Notes under the pieces: generated by a model | The model's database searches: none | What the model was told of the DNA's origin: nothing | Seen by the model: only the letters and a program-made list of their open reading frames with translations | Origin: Desulfobacterales bacterium | Lineage (GTDB): Bacteria; Desulfobacterota; Desulfobacteria; Desulfobacterales; Desulfobacteraceae | DNA: 8,095 nt | Reading direction: 5' to 3' | Assembly (NCBI GenBank): GCA_022361095.1 | Contig: JAKSBO010000566.1 | Location: 1-8,095 of the forward strand | Made by a program: the position numbers and the translations under genes | Shown here: positions 4,852 through 8,095 of the stretch, piece after piece | How positions within the stretch are numbered: position 1 is the first letter of the stretch | Layout of the letters: every line of letters begins with the position of its first letter

Positions 4852-7613
4852 GGGAAGTTTTTCAGGTACGACAGTGAAAAATAACCTGTGCCGAAGTCAT
4901 CAAGGGCGATTTTGATCCCGCTTTTTTTTAACCGGTTAAGGTGGCCGATGACCGCCTCCGGCTTATCAATGACAGCACTTTCCGTCAATTCGGCCACAAG
5001 GCAGTGGGCGGCCAGTCCTGTTTCATTCAATGCCGCTTCTACAATTTTTTCAAGATTGTTGTAGGTGAATTGCTGGACAGAAATATTAACGTTTATGGTT
5101 AGGTGTTTATGGTCCGCAGACTGGTCCTGCCACTCTTTAAGCTGTCTGCAGGCCGTTTCAATAACCCACTGACCAATGGAGATAATCTGGCCGTTTTCCT
5201 CGGCAATAGGGATAAAATCCGATGGGGGAATCATCCCCCTGGTGGGGTGATTCCAGCGAATCAGCGCCTCAAACCCTTTTAGTTTACCTGTTTTTGACGC
5301 AATAATGGGTTGGTAAAACAAGGTGAACTGTCCGTTTTCAAGCGCTGTTTTCAAATCGTTCTCAAGCTGCAGCGCATCATGGGCTATCTGTTGAAGTTTT
5401 TTGCCGAATATCCGGAACTTTGATTTTCCCGTTGTTTTCGCCCGGTACATGGCGATATCCACATCTCTGAGGATATCATCCGCCCGGGTATATGACCTTG
5501 TGTCAAGTATGATGCCGATGCTTGCACTGATCAGCGCCTCTTTGCCTTTCAGCATAAACGGACGGGCCGTCTCGTTCCGGATTCTTCTGGCAATGGTAAT
5601 AATCTGCCGGGCATCACTGATCTCTTCCAGCAGTACCGCAAATTCATCGCCACCCAGACGGGCCACCGTGTCCATGCTTCTAACGCAGGCTAAAAATCTG
5701 TTGGCGACCTTTTTTAACAGGAAGTCTCCGGTCTGGTGTCCCAAATTGTCATTGACCCATTTAAAACGGTCCAGATCAATCAGGAATACTGCCAGGCGTG
5801 TCTGTTTATTTCTTTTCTGCCGTTTTAGGGTCTGGGTGAGCCGTTCCAAAAAAAGAACCCGGTTGGGCAGGCCCGTCATGCTGTCGTAAAAGGCTTTGCG
5901 ATAGAGCTGGTCTTCCAGAACCTTCCGTTCGGTAATGTCCTGGTAAATAAAGAATTCGCCTTCAATACGATTATTGATCATAATGGGGAAGCCAAGAAGG
6001 GAAACCGGAATGAGCCGTCCGGACTTATGCCTGCGCTTGGTTTCCTTTTCAATGGTTTTTCCGCTTGAAATAACCTGGCGCAGGGTGGCTGCTTCAAGGC
6101 GCAGATTTTCAGGAACAATTAAATCCAGGTTGTGTGCGCCGCAAAGTGTTGCCGCCGGATACCCGAACAGGATTTCAAATCCTTTATTGGCATGGATAAT
6201 ATGGCCGCTGGCATTTGTTGAGACCACGGCCTGGGGAGATCCGTTAAAAAGCTGCTGGAACCTTTCCCCCATATTCTGCAGGGCATCCATCATTTTGTTA
6301 TACCCGCCTGCAATAACGCCGGTATCTGAAAAGGGGTCTGCAGGCACCCGGAGAGAGAGGTCTCCGGTTTGCTCCTGGACCTGCATGACCTGCAGAAAAT
6401 CAAAGGTTTCGGTTTTGGCGCCATGTTCAGATATATTTAACCCCATCCGTTCCTCTTCAATGGATACACGCAAGGGGGATATCCGGTTGATCTTTCTGAT
6501 GATCAAAAAGGGGATAATAAATCCTGCAAAAAAGGCCGCAATAATGCCTGTGATTTGAGACTGCAGCTGGGATAGGAAGCTTAAGCCTGTGCCAAGCGTC
6601 TGCGGATCTCCAAACAGGGCTACGGCAAGGGTACCCCAGATGCCGCACCCCAGGTGGACCGGCACGGCGGAAACCGCGTCATCAATGCGGTAACGGAGAA
6701 GAATATCTTCAACAACCAGGCATAATATCCCGGCCACACCACCGATAAAAACCGATTGTGAAATGGTGACGCAATGGCAGCAGGCTGTAATGGCCACAAG
6801 GCCGCCTAAAGAGCCGTTGATTAAAAATGCGATGTTAAAGAGTTTGCTGACACAGTACCCGATGAAAAGGCAGCAGATTGCGCCCGAGGCTCCGGCAATT
6901 AAGGTTTTCACTATAATCCCGGATACCCGGGCGTCCATGGCCAATGTGGAGCCCCCATTAAAGCCGATCCAGCCGATCCATAGCAAAAGGGTGCCCAGCA
7001 CGGATAACGGAAGGTCGTTGCCATGGAAGTCAACAGGTTTCCCGTTTTTTGCAAAACGCCCATGTCTCGGGCCGATGACAATCAGGGCGGCAAGGGCCAC
7101 CCAGCCGCCAATGCTGTGGACCACGGTGGAGCCGGCAAAGTCCACAAATCCGGCCTTCCCCAGCCAGCCGCTCCTGGTGCCGATGTCAAGGCCGTTCCAG
7201 GCCCAATGGCCGAACACCGGATAAATCAGGGCCGAGAGTAATATTGCCACCTGCAGATATGAGGAAAATTTCATCCGCTCGGCCACAGCACCTGAAAAAA
7301 TGGTGGTGGCCGTGCCGCAGAACATGGTCTGGAAGAGGAAGAAAGACATCAAGTGAAAGTTGTCACCGAATTCCGGGAAAAAACTGGTGGTGCCGATCAG
7401 TCCCCAGCGGGAAAGCCCAAACATCAGGCCAAATCCGATCACCCAGAATCCAATAACTGAAAAAACAAAGTCGGCAATGTTTTTAATGGCTACATTTATA
7501 CTGTTCTTTGGCCGGGTCAGTCCCGATTCAAGGCACATGAATCCCGGCTGCATTAAAAAGACCAGTACGGCCGACACAATGACCCAGAAGTTGTCTATGA
7601 TTTCATTGCTCAT
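4839..7613 (-). CDS. Ammonium transporter (Amt) fused to PAS-GGDEF-EAL: candidate ammonium receptor controlling c-di-GMP
   Basis: A 924-residue protein. Residues 1-375 form a full Amt/Rh channel with about 11 membrane segments. Key residues are present: D158 and H166 (DFAGSTVVH), W150, the FNGGS segment (218-222) and the second pore histidine H320 (VPVHLGCG), matching the twin-His pore of E. coli AmtB. A HAMP-like linker (about 405-447) and a PAS domain (about 450-565, ending DITERK) follow. The GGDEF domain (about 570-738) has an intact GGDEF at 654-658 and an inhibitory-site RxxD (R645-D648). The EAL domain starts near 745 with EAL at 782-784, AELTES at 874-879 and DDFGTG at 905-910. The frame stops at residue 924, losing the last third of EAL, which continues in the next frame. 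It probably senses or carries ammonium at the inner membrane and changes c-di-GMP synthesis or breakdown, like the Amt-kinase fusion known from Kuenenia. The start fits the Amt N terminus, but no strong ribosome binding site is seen. Confidence 0.9.
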   Translation of the reverse strand: MSNEIIDNFWVIVSAVLVFLMQPGFMCLESGLTRPKNSINVAIKNIADFVFSVIGFWVIGFGLMFGLSRWGLIGTTSFFPEFGDNFHLMSFFLFQTMFCGTATTIFSGAVAERMKFSSYLQVAILLSALIYPVFGHWAWNGLDIGTRSGWLGKAGFVDFAGSTVVHSIGGWVALAALIVIGPRHGRFAKNGKPVDFHGNDLPLSVLGTLLLWIGWIGFNGGSTLAMDARVSGIIVKTLIAGASGAICCLFIGYCVSKLFNIAFLINGSLGGLVAITACCHCVTISQSVFIGGVAGILCLVVEDILLRYRIDDAVSAVPVHLGCGIWGTLAVALFGDPQTLGTGLSFLSQLQSQITGIIAAFFAGFIIPFLIIRKINRISPLRVSIEEERMGLNISEHGAKTETFDFLQVMQVQEQTGDLSLRVPADPFSDTGVIAGGYNKMMDALQNMGERFQQLFNGSPQAVVSTNASGHIIHANKGFEILFGYPAATLCGAHNLDLIVPENLRLEAATLRQVISSGKTIEKETKRRHKSGRLIPVSLLGFPIMINNRIEGEFFIYQDITERKVLEDQLYRKAFYDSMTGLPNRVLFLERLTQTLKRQKRNKQTRLAVFLIDLDRFKWVNDNLGHQTGDFLLKKVANRFLACVRSMDTVARLGGDEFAVLLEEISDARQIITIARRIRNETARPFMLKGKEALISASIGIILDTRSYTRADDILRDVDIAMYRAKTTGKSKFRIFGKKLQQIAHDALQLENDLKTALENGQFTLFYQPIIASKTGKLKGFEALIRWNHPTRGMIPPSDFIPIAEENGQIISIGQWVIETACRQLKEWQDQSADHKHLTINVNISVQQFTYNNLEKIVEAALNETGLAAHCLVAELTESAVIDKPEAVIGHLNRLKKSGIKIALDDFGTGYFSLSYLKNFPWIF

Positions 7614-7712
7614 TGCTGCTGTTTTTGTTTATTTATTAATGTTTCATTTATGCCCGCTTTTTTGTGTGGGTATAGGAACGTTTGTCTTATTTTTCCCATC
7701 CTGTTGCATGTT

Positions 7713-7741
7713 GTTATAACAGCCACGGGCCGGCCTGACAT
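7713..7741 (-). promoter_or_regulatory. Candidate proximal promoter of the Amt fusion gene
   Basis: On the minus strand ATGTCA (7741-7736) and TATAAC (7718-7713) are 17 nt apart, with TGT before the -10 making an extended -10. The -10 lies inside a 10-bp palindrome TGTTATAACA. The predicted leader to the ATG at 7613 is about 93 nt. Confidence 0.35.
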
Positions 7742-7838
7742 ATCAGTGTCCAGGTTCAGCCTACAACAAAACTTGAAAGATCTGGATAACTTACCCGGAT
7801 TTTCATATAAACTATCGGCAAACTTAAACGGCGATTAC

Positions 7839-7867
7839 CGTATAAGTGAAAATATCGACTTTGTCAA
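7839..7867 (-). promoter_or_regulatory. Candidate distal promoter with consensus -35
   Basis: On the minus strand a perfect TTGACA (7867-7862) lies 17 nt before TATACG (7844-7839). A start near 7832 would give a leader of about 219 nt to the Amt fusion gene, or drive a small RNA. Confidence 0.45.
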
Positions 7868-7928
7868 TAAAGCTTAAAATTCATTATCCGCGCTTGTCTT
7901 TAATTTGAGGTGTGGCTGAAAATCTCAA

Positions 7929-8095
7929 TCAGGAAAGCCCCTTAACCGGTAGTTTGATGGTAAAAGTGGTGCCGGCACCGGGGCTGGATTTCACAGTCAT
8001 GTCGCCGCCGTGATTTTCCACGATGATAAAATAGGAAATACTTAGGCCCAGACCGGTTCCCTCTCCCACGGGCTTGGTGGTAAAAAACGGTTCAA
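7929..8095 (-). CDS. Sensor histidine kinase, C-terminal end of the ATPase domain (partial)
   Basis: Fifty-four codons entering from the right edge and ending at a TGA at 7931-7929 encode the last part of a HATPase_c domain. Visible are the F box EPFFTTKP and the G2 box [10 protein letters not shown]. These are followed by the closing helix and strands: [22 protein letters not shown]. These belong to the ATP-lid and final sheet of a two-component sensor kinase. No receiver or other domain follows the kinase core. The histidine, N box and all sensory parts are outside the window, so the signal is unknown. It shares its strand with the Amt fusion gene, 315 bp downstream. No terminator is seen between them, although two promoters appear to restart transcription. 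Confidence 0.92.
   Translation of the reverse strand, partial: EPFFTTKPVGEGTGLGLSISYFIIVENHGGDMTVKSSPGAGTTFTIKLPVKGLS

Larger units (their letters stand above)
7614..7928. other. Intergenic region upstream of the Amt fusion gene
   Basis: This 315-bp stretch lies between two leftward genes, the histidine kinase and the Amt fusion. It holds two candidate leftward promoters (7713-7741 and 7839-7867). It also has a possible 43-codon leftward frame (7741-7610) whose TGA overlaps the Amt ATG as ATGA; its protein is Lys- and Gln-rich at the end and looks weak. I find no sigma54 (-24/-12) promoter, no recognisable riboswitch core and no hairpin with T-run behind the kinase gene. A rightward frame across the region is compositionally unconvincing. 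Confidence 0.5.

Noticed and set aside
4857..4863. G AAA AAC as a programmed -1 slippery site
   Set aside because: The first base is not A, so P-site re-pairing would be poor, and no clear downstream stimulatory structure was identified. It is kept only as a remote option within the frameshift finding.
5401..7224. Several rightward frames of 150-190 codons opposite the Amt fusion
   Set aside because: They are antisense shadows of a gene with clear domains and catalytic motifs on the minus strand.
7614..7835. c-di-GMP or glutamine riboswitch in the Amt leader
   Set aside because: None of the conserved core sequences of these riboswitch classes could be recognised in either orientation.
1..8095. 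CRISPR array, tRNA or rRNA genes, transposases, phage genes
   Set aside because: No direct-repeat arrays, RNA gene signatures or mobile-element proteins were seen on either strand.

Overview
The window looks like a chromosomal segment of a Gram-negative anaerobe. Gene content (paired DUF1538 membrane proteins, a PII-like protein, an ammonium-transporter/c-di-GMP fusion, a histidine kinase), moderate GC and an FNR-type site suggest a sulfate-reducing deltaproteobacterium of the Desulfobacteraceae type. This placement is an inference from style, not from a marker gene.

Layout. A leftward gene of unknown function runs off the left edge (1-256). Next is a leftward flavodoxin-fold NAD(P)H oxidoreductase (651-1247) with a clear intrinsic terminator behind it. 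A 222-bp divergent intergenic region holds a perfect FNR-type palindrome and a good sigma70-like promoter. That promoter reads right into an unrecognised two-TM membrane protein (1470-2009). Then comes a tight four-gene rightward operon (2125-4438): two paralogous DUF1538 membrane proteins (UmpA/UmpB-like), a divergent PII-like signalling protein whose start overlaps the end of the second membrane gene, and a two-CBS-domain protein, closed by a strong terminator. Convergent to it lies a large leftward gene (about 4597-7613) encoding an Amt ammonium channel fused to a HAMP-like linker, PAS, GGDEF and EAL domains. Its reading frame is broken by one base inside the EAL domain, leaving an 84-codon tail in the next frame. 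After a 315-bp intergenic region with two candidate leftward promoters, the C-terminal end of a histidine kinase enters from the right edge.

How the parts may work together. The DUF1538 pair probably forms a two-subunit cation/proton antiporter or similar transporter. PII and CBS are both classic adenine-nucleotide-sensing modules, so the operon reads as a transporter with two built-in cytosolic energy/metabolite sensors. The neighbouring Amt fusion would couple ammonium sensing at the membrane to c-di-GMP turnover. Amt and PII normally work as a pair, so finding an Amt receptor beside a non-canonical PII is suggestive, but no functional link is shown by the sequence.
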